Of a stretch of DNA of 64,000 nt, positions 43,729-53,011 are shown piece after piece (within the stretch, counting starts at the first letter, position 1; each line of letters opens with the position of its first letter). Origin of the DNA: Nocardia bhagyanarayanae (GTDB lineage Bacteria; Actinomycetota; Actinomycetes; Mycobacteriales; Mycobacteriaceae); contig NZ_VFPG01000001.1 in assembly GCF_006716565.1 (NCBI RefSeq), positions 5,704,001-5,768,000 of the forward strand, written 5' to 3'. The notes under the pieces were generated by a model. The model was not told the DNA's origin. It made no database searches and saw nothing but the letters and a program-made list of their open reading frames with translations. The position numbers and the translations under genes are program-made.

Positions 43729-44304
43729 ATGAAGGACAACGCGGCACTGCTCAACGTCGTCGATGTCGAGGCGACGTGCTGGTCGGGCCGCGTCCCGGCG
43801 GGCGCGGTGAGCGACATCATCGAGATCGGCCTGACCGTGGTCGATCTCGCGGCGCGTGAACGAATCGGCAAGCGCCGCATCCTGGTTCGGCCCGAGCGCT
43901 CGTCGGTCAGCGACTTCTGCACCGAACTGACCGGACTCACCCAGGACGAGGTGGACACCGGCGTCTCGTTCGCCGAAGCCTGTCGAACCCTCGCAGCCGA
44001 GCACGACGCCGGAGCGCGCCCCTGGGCGAGCTGGGGCGACTACGACCGCAAGCAATTCGCCGTCCAGTGCGCCAGGACCGGTGTCGCGTATCCCTTCGGG
44101 CAACGGCATACCAACGCGAAGCTGGTGTTCTCGGAGGCCTACGGACTCCAGCGCCGTCAGGGCATGGCGGGGGCGCTGCGGATCGCGGGTCTACCGCTGG
44201 AAGGTCGCCACCACCGCGGCGAGGACGACGCGTGGAACATCGCCGCGCTGGTGCTCGACATGGTCGGGCGCGATGCGTGGCGCCTCACCTCGACGACCTA
44301 CTGA
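43729..44304 (+). CDS. DEDDh-type 3'-5' exonuclease domain protein
   Basis: A 191-residue stand-alone exonuclease of the RNase T / KapD-like group. Metal-binding acidic residues are D12 and E14 in VDVEAT, the middle aspartate in ASWGDYDRKQF, and the C-terminal HHRGEDDAWNIA supplies the histidine and last aspartate. It should trim single-stranded 3' ends of RNA or DNA. It stands alone; bases 43567-43728 upstream hold its promoter region and nothing else visible. Confidence 0.85.
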   Translation: MKDNAALLNVVDVEATCWSGRVPAGAVSDIIEIGLTVVDLAARERIGKRRILVRPERSSVSDFCTELTGLTQDEVDTGVSFAEACRTLAAEHDAGARPWASWGDYDRKQFAVQCARTGVAYPFGQRHTNAKLVFSEAYGLQRRQGMAGALRIAGLPLEGRHHRGEDDAWNIAALVLDMVGRDAWRLTSTTY

Positions 44305-44315
44305 CCGGCCGACGA

Positions 44316-44443
44316 CGCTGCCTGGCGGAGCCCGTCGACAATCCGCGCACGGCCGGAGCGAACGCGGAGGTACGCACAAGCGGCGCTGCCGGGCGGAGCC
44401 CGTCGATACTCCGCGCATGGCCGGAGCGAAGGCGGAGGTACGC
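44316..44443. repeat. 60-bp direct repeat, two copies
   Basis: 44316-44375 and 44384-44443 are 60-bp copies agreeing at 55 positions, separated by 8 bp. Both contain the hairpin core (C/A)TCCG-cgcaYggc-CGGAG and end in GCGGAGGTACGC. The array lies precisely between the exonuclease stop and the O-methyltransferase stop, so it may act as a terminator, but its regularity suggests a dispersed palindromic repeat family. Confidence 0.85.
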
Positions 44444-45109
44444 CTAGTCGTTCACGACCGCGTAGGCGAAACCGTCCCACCCCTTCGCGCCGACCGTTTG
44501 CAGCACCGTCGCGTCCAAACGCGGCTCGGCGGCGAGCATTTCGACCAGCTCGCGGCTCGCCCGCACCGCCGGATCGTCCGACGCGCCGTCCGCCACCGCA
44601 CCCCCGCGCACCACGTTGTCGACGATGATCATGGAACCGGGACGGGTCAGACGCAGCGCCCAGCGCACGTAGTTCGAGTTGTTCACCTTGTCGGCGTCGA
44701 TGAACACCAAATCGAACGGCTCGGACGCCTCGGCCTCCAGAATCGGCAAGCTCTCCAGCGCCGCGCCCACCCGGATGTCCACCCGATCACCGACGCCCGC
44801 CTCGTCCAGGTTCGCGCGCGCCACCTCCGCGTGCCGCGGGTCGTATTCCAGCGTGATCACGCGGCCCGCCTTCCCGACCGCGCGCGCCAGCCATATCGTG
44901 CTGAACCCGCCCAGCGTGCCGATCTCGAGCACCCGGCGCGCTCCGGTCGAGCGGGCGAGCAGCGACAGGAATTTCCCTTGCGCCGCGGACACATCGATGG
45001 CGGGCAACCCCGCCGCGGCATTCGCCGCCAACGCCGCTTCGGTCTCCGGATCCCGCACCAGATTGTCCACGAGGTAGGCGTCCACGTCGGCCCAGCCAGA
45101 AGTCGTCAT
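44444..45109 (-). CDS. SAM-dependent O-methyltransferase (caffeoyl-CoA OMT-like)
   Basis: A 221-residue class I methyltransferase. The SAM-binding motif is VLEIGTLGGFSTIWLA, and FDLVFIDADKVNNSNYV is the hallmark metal-binding region of divalent-cation-dependent catechol or caffeoyl-CoA-type O-methyltransferases. It probably methylates a vicinal diol. It is divergent from the secreted SGNH hydrolase gene with a 129-bp spacer and convergent with the exonuclease gene across the 60-bp repeats. Confidence 0.87.
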   Translation of the reverse strand: MTTSGWADVDAYLVDNLVRDPETEAALAANAAAGLPAIDVSAAQGKFLSLLARSTGARRVLEIGTLGGFSTIWLARAVGKAGRVITLEYDPRHAEVARANLDEAGVGDRVDIRVGAALESLPILEAEASEPFDLVFIDADKVNNSNYVRWALRLTRPGSMIIVDNVVRGGAVADGASDDPAVRASRELVEMLAAEPRLDATVLQTVGAKGWDGFAYAVVND

Positions 45110-45238
45110 CCCTGCAGTCTGCCACCGGAAGTTGCCGAAAACCGGTCGCGCCGGGTCCGCGGCGCAGTAGTCTCGGCCACAAACAGAGACCATCGCGTCT
45201 CACTTTGTCCCTGCGACCGCCCGGAGCGCCACATCGCC

Positions 45239-46099
45239 ATGACGACCGTCCGGAACCGCCCGCGCGCCCTCGCCGTCGCCGCGGGCCTGCTCACCTTGTT
45301 CGCGGCGACCACGCTCGCCCCGGCATCGGCCGCACCCGCCGACGGCGGCGCCGAATACGTGGCGCTCGGTGATTCCGGCGCGGCGACCACGGGCGTGCAA
45401 CGGTTCGACACGAGCGCCCCGCTGCAGTGCGCGCGCTCCACCGCGAACACGCCCAAGCTGGTCGCCGCGGATCTCGGTCTGCGGCTGGACGACCGCACTT
45501 GCAGCTCGGCCCGCATCCCGCACCTGACCACCGGCCAAGGGCCGGGCATCGCACCGCAATTCGACGGACTCGGCCCGAACACCCGGCTGGTCACCGTGCA
45601 CATCGGCGCCAACGACACCGAGATGACCAGGTTCGTGGTCGCCTGTCACCTGGCCGGTCTGCGCGGCGGCGTGTGCGCCGATCCGGCGTGGGATTCCGCG
45701 ATCGACGCCATCTCCGGCGCGTATTCCGCCGCGCTCCAGCGCATTACGACGCTCGCCCCGAACGCGAAGGTGTTCGTGGACGGTTGGCCGCTGTACGTCC
45801 GCGACGGCGGCTGCCCCGAACTTGTGGGCCTGCGGCCCCAGGACGCGGCCACCGTGCAGCGCGCCTTCGACCGCTTGAACTCCGTAGTCGCCAGGGCGGC
45901 AGCGGAATCCAGGGCGACCTACATCGACACCCGCACCCCGGCCGCGGGCCACGACATGTGCGCACCGGAGGGCGTGCGCTGGTTCGATCCGCTGCTGGCC
46001 ACCGAGACCCTGGTGCCGTACCACCCGACGCTCACGGGCATGCGCGGCGTCGCGGACATCGTCGTCGCGGCGATCCGCGCTTCCGAATTCCCTGGCTGA
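45239..46099 (+). CDS. Secreted SGNH/GDSL lipase-esterase
   Basis: A 286-residue exported hydrolase. The signal peptide spans about residues 1-32 (cleavage near ASAAPA). Block I is YVALGDSGAATTG with the nucleophilic serine, block III is HIGANDTE, and block V is YHPTLTGM with the catalytic histidine. Six or more cysteines in the mature part suggest disulfides, as in actinobacterial extracellular GDSL lipases. It probably hydrolyses short-chain esters or lipids outside the cell. Confidence 0.85.
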   Translation: MTTVRNRPRALAVAAGLLTLFAATTLAPASAAPADGGAEYVALGDSGAATTGVQRFDTSAPLQCARSTANTPKLVAADLGLRLDDRTCSSARIPHLTTGQGPGIAPQFDGLGPNTRLVTVHIGANDTEMTRFVVACHLAGLRGGVCADPAWDSAIDAISGAYSAALQRITTLAPNAKVFVDGWPLYVRDGGCPELVGLRPQDAATVQRAFDRLNSVVARAAAESRATYIDTRTPAAGHDMCAPEGVRWFDPLLATETLVPYHPTLTGMRGVADIVVAAIRASEFPG

Positions 46100-46112
46100 G
46101 AGCGATTTCCGG

Positions 46113-47045
46113 CTATACCCCGGCCTCGGCCAGCTCGTTCTCGATACCCACGACCGCGGCGACGATCTGCGCCAGGTTGCGCACCAGCGCGCCCAAGCCG
46201 ATCAGTGAGCTCGCCATTGTCGAAAGCATCTGGGCGACGGTCATGGTCGCCGTGGAGATGCCGAACACGGCACGGGCGATGAGCGCCGGGGAGGCCGTTC
46301 CGGCGGAGGCGATGAGGATGGCGGCGATCTCGAGCAGCATTCCGGCCAGCGAGTTCAGCACCTCGGTGATGATGCCGCGAACGCCTTCCACGATCTTCGA
46401 CATCTTCTCGTTCACCTTGTTCAACAGGTCGGCGAGCGCGGCCTGTCCGACGATCTCGGCGATCACGGCATCCGCCTTGGTTCGGTAGGCGTCCGCGGTC
46501 GCGCCCACCCAGCCCGCCGTACCTTCGGTGATCTCCTTCTTCCAAGTGTCCGCGACCTCGGCGAGCTTTTTCGACGTCGCCTGCCAGGAAGCGGAGTACG
46601 CGGCGACCATATCCTTGCTGCCCGCAAGCGAATCCAAGGCTTTCCGCATCGGTTCGACGTGCTCGAGCATCCAGCCCATCAGCATCGAACCCACATAGTC
46701 GAAGGGGTCGAACTTCGCGAGAGTGATGCCCTTGGCGATATCGCCGGCGATCTCGAAAGCGTCCTGCGCGGCGGAGATGCCCGCCCAGACCTGCATGGCG
46801 CCTTCGTACGTCTTGCCCGGCCCGGCGGAGGCCCCGGCGAAGACCTTGTGACCGCCCTCGAAGAGGTCACCGATCGGGGTGCCCGCGAAGATTCCCGCGT
46901 TCGCGTCGGTGCCCTGCCCCTGGCCGGTCGGAATGCCTACGTTCCGCAGGAACGGCACGTCCTCCTGGTAGTAGGCGTTGCGGTGGTCGACGCCCTTCTC
47001 CAGCAGCTCGTTGTCTTCGGGCGCCTCGGCATCGTCGAAACCCAT
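46113..47045 (-). CDS. ESX (type VII) substrate-like protein with WXG region
   Basis: A 310-residue, largely helical protein. The central part SWQATSKKLAEVADTWKKE and the turn GTAGWVGATADAYR give the W-x-G pattern of WXG100/PPE-type secreted proteins. The C-terminal 90 residues are hydrophobic with Ala/Ile-rich helices. It is the last of three minus-strand genes of ESX character; the preceding EspC-like gene ends 3 bp upstream. No ESX machinery gene is in the window, so secretion would use a system encoded elsewhere. Confidence 0.7.
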   Translation of the reverse strand: MGFDDAEAPEDNELLEKGVDHRNAYYQEDVPFLRNVGIPTGQGQGTDANAGIFAGTPIGDLFEGGHKVFAGASAGPGKTYEGAMQVWAGISAAQDAFEIAGDIAKGITLAKFDPFDYVGSMLMGWMLEHVEPMRKALDSLAGSKDMVAAYSASWQATSKKLAEVADTWKKEITEGTAGWVGATADAYRTKADAVIAEIVGQAALADLLNKVNEKMSKIVEGVRGIITEVLNSLAGMLLEIAAILIASAGTASPALIARAVFGISTATMTVAQMLSTMASSLIGLGALVRNLAQIVAAVVGIENELAEAGV

Positions 47046-47048
47046 GCG

Positions 47049-47384
47049 CTACACCTTCTGTTCGATCTGCTCACGCTGCCGGTCGGTCTCGTTCTTGCGA
47101 CCCTCGTCGAGGTTCTCGAACGAGTCCGCGGCGAACCGCAGCTTCGGCGGCAACTGCTCGGCGTCCTCGGTGACGACGCGCAGGCGCTCGGTGATCCGAT
47201 CGTGCAATGGATTCAGGATCGACCGCGCGTACGGGCCGACCAGCATCCCGTACCCGTCGTCGGCGTGCGCGAGATACCGCGCTGCCTCGCGCGCCATGGG
47301 GAGTCCCGCGATCGCGGCCTCCACCTTCGCGGCGTGGTCGCGCATCCCGCCGGGATCGATTGCGATGTCACCGGGATTGCCCAT
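47049..47384 (-). CDS. EspC-like (DUF2580) ESX-associated small protein
   Basis: A 111-residue helical protein starting MGNPGDIAIDPGGMRDHAAK, resembling the EspC / excreted virulence factor family, which forms helical hairpins exported with ESX substrates. The middle region YGMLVGPYARSILNPL is typical. It lies 3 bp upstream of the WXG-like gene and is almost certainly cotranscribed. Partnering of the two products is inferred. Confidence 0.7.
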   Translation of the reverse strand: MGNPGDIAIDPGGMRDHAAKVEAAIAGLPMAREAARYLAHADDGYGMLVGPYARSILNPLHDRITERLRVVTEDAEQLPPKLRFAADSFENLDEGRKNETDRQREQIEQKV

Positions 47385-47485
47385 CCGAGTCCTCCACTCG
47401 CCGTGTGCGTATCGGCCGCAGGCGACGGCCTACCGACTATGACGCGGCCAGTACGCTTTCGGTTCCGTCCGAAGGCGCGGCAAGC

Positions 47486-48028
47486 TCACTCCAGCCAGGA
47501 CTTGCGGCGGTAGTACAGGTCGTCCTCGTCCGGCTCGTCCGGCGTGACGGTCCGGTCGCGGTCGGGCTTGCGCGCGCCCTGCGGTGGCTGCGGCGGCGGG
47601 GGCGGGGTGTAGGCGGTGGGCGGGGTGTAGACCGGCTCCGGCGGGGCGGGCGGGGCGGTGGGCGCCGGATCGGGGAAGCGCTCGGCGTATTGGCCGACAA
47701 TGGCCTGCCCCGCGGCGTCGTCACCGACCACGCTGTGCACGAGATCGGTGACCTGGTCGCGCAGCCGAGCCTGGGCGCGGCGGGTGCAGGCCATGAGTTC
47801 GGCCGCGACGGCGGCGGGATCCATGCCGCGAGTAGCCGCGGCGAGCGTGATGCCGGTGGTGACGCCGTTGGCGTCGACCGTCACGCTGATCCGGTTGTCG
47901 GCCGAACTCTCCGTCACCGCCATGGCCTCCATCCGGCCCTGCAGGTCTTGGTACTTCTGCGCCGTACGTTGCAGATTCTCGGCCCAGCGGGCCATCTCGT
48001 CGGCGGCCTGATTCGGATCGCTCAGCAC
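47486..48028 (-). CDS. YbaB/EbfC-like protein with Pro-rich C-terminus
   Basis: A 180-residue protein. The N-terminal 110 residues match the YbaB/EbfC DNA-binding fold (a helix beginning with MARWAENLQRTAQKYQDLQG, then the strands VTVDANGVTTGITLA). A Pro-rich tail (about 125-160) and an acidic end follow. YbaB-like proteins of this form occur in ESX gene clusters (EspL-like). The GTG at 48028 has AAGGGG upstream at good spacing. It is the first gene of the three-gene cluster. Confidence 0.7.
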   Translation of the reverse strand: MLSDPNQAADEMARWAENLQRTAQKYQDLQGRMEAMAVTESSADNRISVTVDANGVTTGITLAAATRGMDPAAVAAELMACTRRAQARLRDQVTDLVHSVVGDDAAGQAIVGQYAERFPDPAPTAPPAPPEPVYTPPTAYTPPPPPQPPQGARKPDRDRTVTPDEPDEDDLYYRRKSWLE

Positions 48029-48210
48029 TCGCGTCCCCTTCCACGCAGTGACAACCATGTCGGCCCGAGCGCGAACGAGATCCGCCCCCGGAGTGTGCTC
48101 GCAGCACCTTATCCGAGCCGCGCGTCGCGCGCGGCCAGGGGGCGCGATGAGTTTCCGAGCCGAACGCCGTCGGTATCGGTGTACGACAACGACACGTCGA
48201 GGAGATCACC

Positions 48211-48993
48211 ATGCAAGCAGCATTCGCCGCGGGCGCACCGTGCTGGTTCGATGTCACGGCCCCGGACATCCCGGCCTCGGCCGAGTTCTACACCGCGCTG
48301 TTCGGCTGGACCGCCGAGGATCAGGGCGCCGAGGCGGGCCATTACACCATCCTGCGCCAGGGCGACGCCCAAGTCGCGGGCATCGCTCCGGCCGCCGCGC
48401 CGGACGGCAGCACCTTCCCGGCGGCCTGGACGCCGTATTTCTCGGTGGCCGACGCCGCCGCCACCGTCGCCGCGGCGCGGGACGCGGGCGCGTCCGTCTT
48501 CTGCGAACCGATGGACGTCTTCGGTCGGCTGACCTTCGCGGTGCTCACCGATCCGGCAGGCGCGGATTACGCGGTCGCCCAGCTGATCACGCATCCCGGC
48601 ACCCAGAACTGGGGCGGCGTCAACGGCCCGTGCTGGGTGGAGTACGCCGCGCCCGGCGCCCCCGCCGACGCCATGGCGCACTACGCGAAGGTTCTCGGTT
48701 GGAAGCACACCAACGCCGCGTGGGAGACCGCGACCGAAAACCCCTACCAGGCGCTCTCTCCCGGTTCCGGCGGGCACGAGTTCGGCGGCGCCCACCACGC
48801 CCAGCCGGGTGAACCCGCGCCCTCCTGGTCGACGACCATCCGCGTCGCCGATGTGGACGCCGTCGTCGCCCGCGCCGCCGAACTCGGCGGCAAGCTGCTC
48901 GCCGAACCGGAGGACATGCCGGGGCCCTCGCGCGTCGCCGCACTCGCCGACCCGGCGGGCGCCGCGTTCGCGATCATGTCGTTCGGCGCCTGA
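48211..48993 (+). CDS. Two-domain VOC (glyoxalase/dioxygenase-fold) protein
   Basis: A 260-residue protein made of two vicinal-oxygen-chelate domains (about 8-125 and 138-258), each starting with a PCWFDVTAPD or PCWVEYAAPG strand. It resembles the mycobacterial 27-kDa antigen CFP32 group. Metal ligands are not obvious in every module, so it could bind a small molecule rather than catalyse. GAGGAG precedes the ATG at 48211. It is convergent with ureC, with only 17 bp between the stops. Confidence 0.85.
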   Translation: MQAAFAAGAPCWFDVTAPDIPASAEFYTALFGWTAEDQGAEAGHYTILRQGDAQVAGIAPAAAPDGSTFPAAWTPYFSVADAAATVAAARDAGASVFCEPMDVFGRLTFAVLTDPAGADYAVAQLITHPGTQNWGGVNGPCWVEYAAPGAPADAMAHYAKVLGWKHTNAAWETATENPYQALSPGSGGHEFGGAHHAQPGEPAPSWSTTIRVADVDAVVARAAELGGKLLAEPEDMPGPSRVAALADPAGAAFAIMSFGA

Positions 48994-49010
48994 GCTACGC
49001 CGGACGTCGC

Positions 49011-50732
49011 TCAGAAGAGGAAATACCGTTGGGCCATGGGCAGTTCCGTCGCGGGCTGCTCGGCCCACACCTCGCCGTCGATACGGACGGTGAAGGTGTC
49101 CGGCTCCACTTCGATGCGCGGCAGGGCGTCGTTGAGCGGCATGTCGCACTTCGTCAGACGGCGAACGTTCTTGACGGGCACCAGCTTTCGGCGCACCGCG
49201 AGACGATCCGCGAGTCTGGACTCGACGGCCTGCTCGGAGACGAAGTGCAGCGAGGTCGCCGCCGCGACCGGTGCGGCCGCGCCGAACATCGGGCGCGGCA
49301 GCACCGGTTGCGGGGTGGGAATGGAGGCGTTGGCGTCGCCCATGGCCGCCCACGCTATCGCGCCGCCCTTGAGCACGGCGTGCGGGCGAACGCCGAAGAA
49401 CGCCGGGTCCCACAGCACGAGGTCGGCGAGTTTACCGACCTCCACCGAGCCGATCTCGTCGTCCAAGCCGTGCGCGACGGCGGGGCAGATGGTGTATTTG
49501 GCGACGTAGCGGCGCACCCTGGCGTTGTCGGCGGCGCCGTCGCCGGGCAGCGAGCCGCGGCGGCGCTTCATCACGTGCGCTGTCTGCCAGGTGCGCAACA
49601 CCACCTCGCCGATCCGGCCCATCGCCTGCGAATCGCTGCCGATCATGGAGATGGCGCCGAGATCGTGCAGCAGATCCTCGGCGGCGATGGTGGACGGGCG
49701 AATCCGGCTCTCCGCGAACGCGAGATCCTCCGGAATGGACGGGCTCAAGTGGTGGCAGACCATGAGCATGTCCAAGTGCTCGTCGAGGGTGTTGATCGTG
49801 TGCGGCCGGGTGGGATTCGTCGAGCTCGGCAGCACGTTGGGATGGGAGGCGACGGTGATGATGTCGGGCGCGTGGCCGCCGCCCGCCCCCTCGGTGTGAT
49901 AGGCGTGGATGCCGCGTCCGGCGATCGCGGCGAGGGTGTCCTCGACGAAACCCGCCTCGTTCAACGTGTCCGAGTGCAGGGCGACCTGCACGCCGGAGGC
50001 GTCCGCGACCCGCAGGCAGGCGTCGATCGCCGCCGGTGTCGAGCCCCAGTCCTCGTGCAGCTTGAAACCCGCTGCGCCGGCGCGCAATTGCTCCCACATG
50101 GCCTCTTCGCTGACGGTGTTGCCCTTGCCGAGCAGCACGATGTTCAGCGGCCAGTGATCGGTGGCCTCCAGCATCCTGGCCAGGTGCCAGGCGCCCGGGG
50201 TGACGGTGGTCGCCTTGGAACCCTCCGCGGGGCCGGTGCCGCCGCCGACGAGGGTGGTGATCCCGCCGCCGAGCGCCTCTTCCATCAGTTGCGGGCAGAT
50301 GAAGTGCACGTGGCAGTCGATGGCGCCCGCGGTGACGATGCGGCCGTTGCCCGCGATGATCTCGGTGGACGGGCCGACCACGAGGGCCGGGTGCACGCCC
50401 GACATGGTCTCGGGGTTGCCCGCCTTACCGATGCCGCAGATGCGGCCGTCGCGAATGCCGATGTCGGCCTTGACGATTCCCCAGTGGTCGATGATCACCG
50501 CCCCGGTGACGACGGTGTCCGGCGCGCCCTCGGCGCGAGTGGCACGGGACTGGCCCATGGACTCGCGCAGCACTTTCCCGCCCCCGAAGACCGCCTCGTC
50601 GCCCGCGAGACCCGGTCCGCCGCAGCGATCCTCGGTGATCTCGATCAGCAGATCGGTGTCGGCCAGGCGGATGCGGTCGCCCACGGTCGGCCCGAACAGT
50701 TCGGCGTAGCGGGCCCTGCTCAGTTCGGTCAC
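49011..50732 (-). CDS. ureC: Urease subunit alpha
   Basis: A 573-residue catalytic subunit, full length. Nickel ligands are in CHVHF near residue 140, the carbamylated lysine is in GFKLHEDWG, and the flap histidines are in VCHHLSP. It hydrolyses urea to ammonia and carbamate in the cytosol. The ATG at 50732 overlaps the ureB stop by ATGA. Unlike the usual actinobacterial order ureABCFGD, no accessory gene follows; ureFGD are about 14 kb away on the same strand. Confidence 0.96.
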   Translation of the reverse strand: MTELSRARYAELFGPTVGDRIRLADTDLLIEITEDRCGGPGLAGDEAVFGGGKVLRESMGQSRATRAEGAPDTVVTGAVIIDHWGIVKADIGIRDGRICGIGKAGNPETMSGVHPALVVGPSTEIIAGNGRIVTAGAIDCHVHFICPQLMEEALGGGITTLVGGGTGPAEGSKATTVTPGAWHLARMLEATDHWPLNIVLLGKGNTVSEEAMWEQLRAGAAGFKLHEDWGSTPAAIDACLRVADASGVQVALHSDTLNEAGFVEDTLAAIAGRGIHAYHTEGAGGGHAPDIITVASHPNVLPSSTNPTRPHTINTLDEHLDMLMVCHHLSPSIPEDLAFAESRIRPSTIAAEDLLHDLGAISMIGSDSQAMGRIGEVVLRTWQTAHVMKRRRGSLPGDGAADNARVRRYVAKYTICPAVAHGLDDEIGSVEVGKLADLVLWDPAFFGVRPHAVLKGGAIAWAAMGDANASIPTPQPVLPRPMFGAAAPVAAATSLHFVSEQAVESRLADRLAVRRKLVPVKNVRRLTKCDMPLNDALPRIEVEPDTFTVRIDGEVWAEQPATELPMAQRYFLF

Positions 50733-51064
50733 GGCTCCCCCTCTGTGGTCCGTCGCGCGTCCAGCGAGCCGGGCGGCGTCAGGCTGATGCCGTGCACCTG
50801 CCGCGTCCCGCCCAGCGGGACCAGCGAAACTCGTTGGCCGAGACCGGGTTCGAATCGCACCGCGGTGCCCGCTGGTATGTCGAGCCGATGGCCGTGCGCG
50901 GCGGCGCGATCGAAGTCGAGCGCGGGGTTGGCCTGCGGGAAGTGCACGTGGCTGCCGACCTGGACGGGACGGTCACCGGTGTTCACGACATCCAGCTCGA
51001 TGCGGTCGCGGCCCGCGTTGAGCTCGATCACGCCTTCGGCGCAGAAGTATTCGCCAGGAATCAC
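50729..51064 (-). CDS. ureB: Urease subunit beta
   Basis: A 111-residue structural subunit beginning [18 protein letters not shown] from a GTG at 51064, with the conserved [18 protein letters not shown] region. It packs with UreA and UreC in the (abc)3 trimer. It is separated from ureA by 10 bp and coupled to ureC. Confidence 0.95.
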   Translation of the reverse strand: MIPGEYFCAEGVIELNAGRDRIELDVVNTGDRPVQVGSHVHFPQANPALDFDRAAAHGHRLDIPAGTAVRFEPGLGQRVSLVPLGGTRQVHGISLTPPGSLDARRTTEGEP

Positions 51065-51074
51065 GTGGTCCGTC

Positions 51075-51377
51075 CTAGGCGATCGGGTGGTGGACCGTGA
51101 CGAGTTTGGTGCCGTCCGGGAAGGTCGCCTCCACCTGGACGTCGTGGATCATCTCGGGCACGCCCGTCATCACCTCGTCGCGCGACAGCACCGTGCGCCC
51201 CGACGACATCAGCTCGGCGACGGTACGCCCGTCGCGCGCGCCTTCGAGCACGTGATCGGTGATGAGGGCGACCGCCTCGGGATGATTGAGCTTCAGTCCG
51301 CGAGCCTGTCTGCGCCTGGCCAGTTCGGCGGCGTAGCTCAGCAGCAGGCGCTCCTGCTCGTGCGGCGACAGTCGCAT
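51075..51377 (-). CDS. ureA: Urease subunit gamma
   Basis: A 100-residue subunit with the conserved [20 protein letters not shown] start and the C-terminal [18 protein letters not shown]. It is the first gene of ureABC. Upstream, bases 51378-51469 hold its promoter region and the end of the thioesterase gene lies at 51470, so the unit seems to have its own start. Confidence 0.95.
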   Translation of the reverse strand: MRLSPHEQERLLLSYAAELARRRQARGLKLNHPEAVALITDHVLEGARDGRTVAELMSSGRTVLSRDEVMTGVPEMIHDVQVEATFPDGTKLVTVHHPIA

Positions 51378-51469
51378 CCGGACTCCTCACCGGTCGGCGG
51401 ACGGGTGACGGTCATTCTGGCACGCCCGTTCCCGTCGCGCCGGTCGACGGCGCGGAGCCGGTGCTCGGG

Positions 51470-51916
51470 TCAGTCGCGCTTGGGCAGGTTCTGCAGCCGG
51501 ACCTGGCCGCGGGCCACCACCCGCTGCTCCTCGTCGGTGATCACCACCTGCCACAACTGCTGGGTGCGGCCCTGGTGCAGCGGGGTCGCCTCGCCGTAGA
51601 GGGTGCCCTCGCGCACGGCGCGCAGGAAGTCGGTGTTGTTGTTCACGCCGACGACGGTGCCGCGCTCGCCGTACCAGACGCCGCCGCCGATGCTGGCGAG
51701 CGTCTCGATGACGGTGCAGTACACGCCGCCGTTCTGGATCCCCGCGGGCTGGTAGAGGTGCGGCTTGACGACCCACTCGCCGCGCACCCGGTCCGGCCGC
51801 AGCTCGGTGTAGCGCAGACCGATCAGGTCCGCGAAGGTGCCCTCGCTGGCCTTGTTCATCAGCTCCGGCGTGACATCGGCCAGCGAACGAACGGCCCCGA
51901 TCTCCTGTTGCGTCAT
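51470..51916 (-). CDS. Hotdog-fold thioesterase (PaaI-like)
   Basis: A 148-residue hotdog protein. The motif HLYQPAGIQNGGVYCTVIETLAS carries the helix-start region typical of PaaI thioesterases, with NNTDFLRAVREGTLYGEA as the following strands. It probably hydrolyses aromatic or short acyl-CoA esters. The ATG at 51916 is preferred; a GTG seven codons upstream is possible. It sits between the urease and carbonic anhydrase genes in the same direction. Confidence 0.83.
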   Translation of the reverse strand: MTQQEIGAVRSLADVTPELMNKASEGTFADLIGLRYTELRPDRVRGEWVVKPHLYQPAGIQNGGVYCTVIETLASIGGGVWYGERGTVVGVNNNTDFLRAVREGTLYGEATPLHQGRTQQLWQVVITDEEQRVVARGQVRLQNLPKRD

Positions 51917-51959
51917 GAAACCAGCTTTACACCACACGAAGCGGTCGAACGCGGCGGGT

Positions 51960-52781
51960 TCAGTTACCGGCCAGGGTGACGGTCCGGCCGTTGAGCGGTT
52001 GGATCGGCCGGTTGCTGTGCGCGAACAGCGAGTGGTAGAGCTCGACGTCCTCGGGCGCGACCGCCACCGGCGCGCTCAACACCGTCCAGGACACGCCCTC
52101 GCTGCACGGCGGCGTCGTCAGGGAACCCCGGTAACGGAACTGATCACGCGCGGCGGGCAGGAACGCCGACGGATCCAGCGGTCCTTCGAAAGAGACCGCC
52201 GCGTCGGCGGTTCTCGGCGCGGCGGCCAGCAGCGGTCCGAACACCGAGGGGCCCTGACCGGCCTCCATCAATACACCGAGCACGGCGACTGCGCCCGCGG
52301 CGTTCTTGTGCACCAGGTGCAACTCCATCGCGGCGCCGTGCCCGTCGATGGTGTGCTCGCCGGGCAGATGGAAGTGGAACTGGAGCAGTTCGTAGGGTTC
52401 GCCCGCGACGAGGATGCGGTTGCCGCTGCCTGCGGGCACCTCGGCCTGGACGGTGTGGCCGTTGTTGATCAGCCGGACACCCGGGATCGGCCGGTAGTCG
52501 ACGTCGATGTGGTCGGCGGGATCGAGCCGGGCGGATCCGGACAGGTCGACCGGCGACTGCTCGTGGCCGCTGCGGCAGGTCAGGAAGTCGCGGTCCAGGT
52601 CGGCCCAGTGGTCGGGCCCCTCGGCGTCGTAATCCCAGTGCGCGGGGACGTGCGCGGGCGGACTGTCGACGTGGTTGCGCAGGCTCGGCTGTTGGGCGCC
52701 GCACGAGATCGCGGCGAACACGGCGGTCACGGCCAGCAGAGCGGCGAGGGGGCGCGAACGAAACGAACGGTAAACGGACAA
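51960..52781 (-). CDS. Alpha-class carbonic anhydrase lipoprotein
   Basis: About 273 residues. The signal peptide ends in a lipobox AISC (C27 with a TTG start at 52781), so the protein should be lipid-anchored outside the membrane. Zinc histidines lie in QFHFHLPGEH and ELHLVHKN, and SLTTPPCSEGVSW is the conserved C-terminal region of alpha carbonic anhydrases. It interconverts CO2 and bicarbonate. The start is uncertain: a GTG at 52811 adds ten residues. GAGGAG lies about 11 nt before the TTG. It is near ureABC, whose reaction releases CO2. Confidence 0.88.
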   Translation of the reverse strand: MSVYRSFRSRPLAALLAVTAVFAAISCGAQQPSLRNHVDSPPAHVPAHWDYDAEGPDHWADLDRDFLTCRSGHEQSPVDLSGSARLDPADHIDVDYRPIPGVRLINNGHTVQAEVPAGSGNRILVAGEPYELLQFHFHLPGEHTIDGHGAAMELHLVHKNAAGAVAVLGVLMEAGQGPSVFGPLLAAAPRTADAAVSFEGPLDPSAFLPAARDQFRYRGSLTTPPCSEGVSWTVLSAPVAVAPEDVELYHSLFAHSNRPIQPLNGRTVTLAGN

Positions 52782-53011
52782 AGCGGATACGGCTCCTCGG
52801 CATCGGCACACGGTGTCCCGACACGTGCCCCGAACGGGCCGGTACTCGGCGGTGGTCGACGCGCCGGTCTGTACGGTTTGCGACGAAAATCCCTTTGGGT
52901 CAGGGGATCTCGCGGTTCGTGTCGGGCGACAGAGTAGGACCGCTCCGGCGCGACACGCCAGGGTCCCGGGCGGCGAAAAATGTCACACGCCGCGCGGCCG
53001 ACAACGCTTTG

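Noticed and set aside
44316..44443. Two-repeat CRISPR array
   Set aside because: Only two 60-bp copies with an 8-bp gap, no spacer-sized unique segments and no cas genes.
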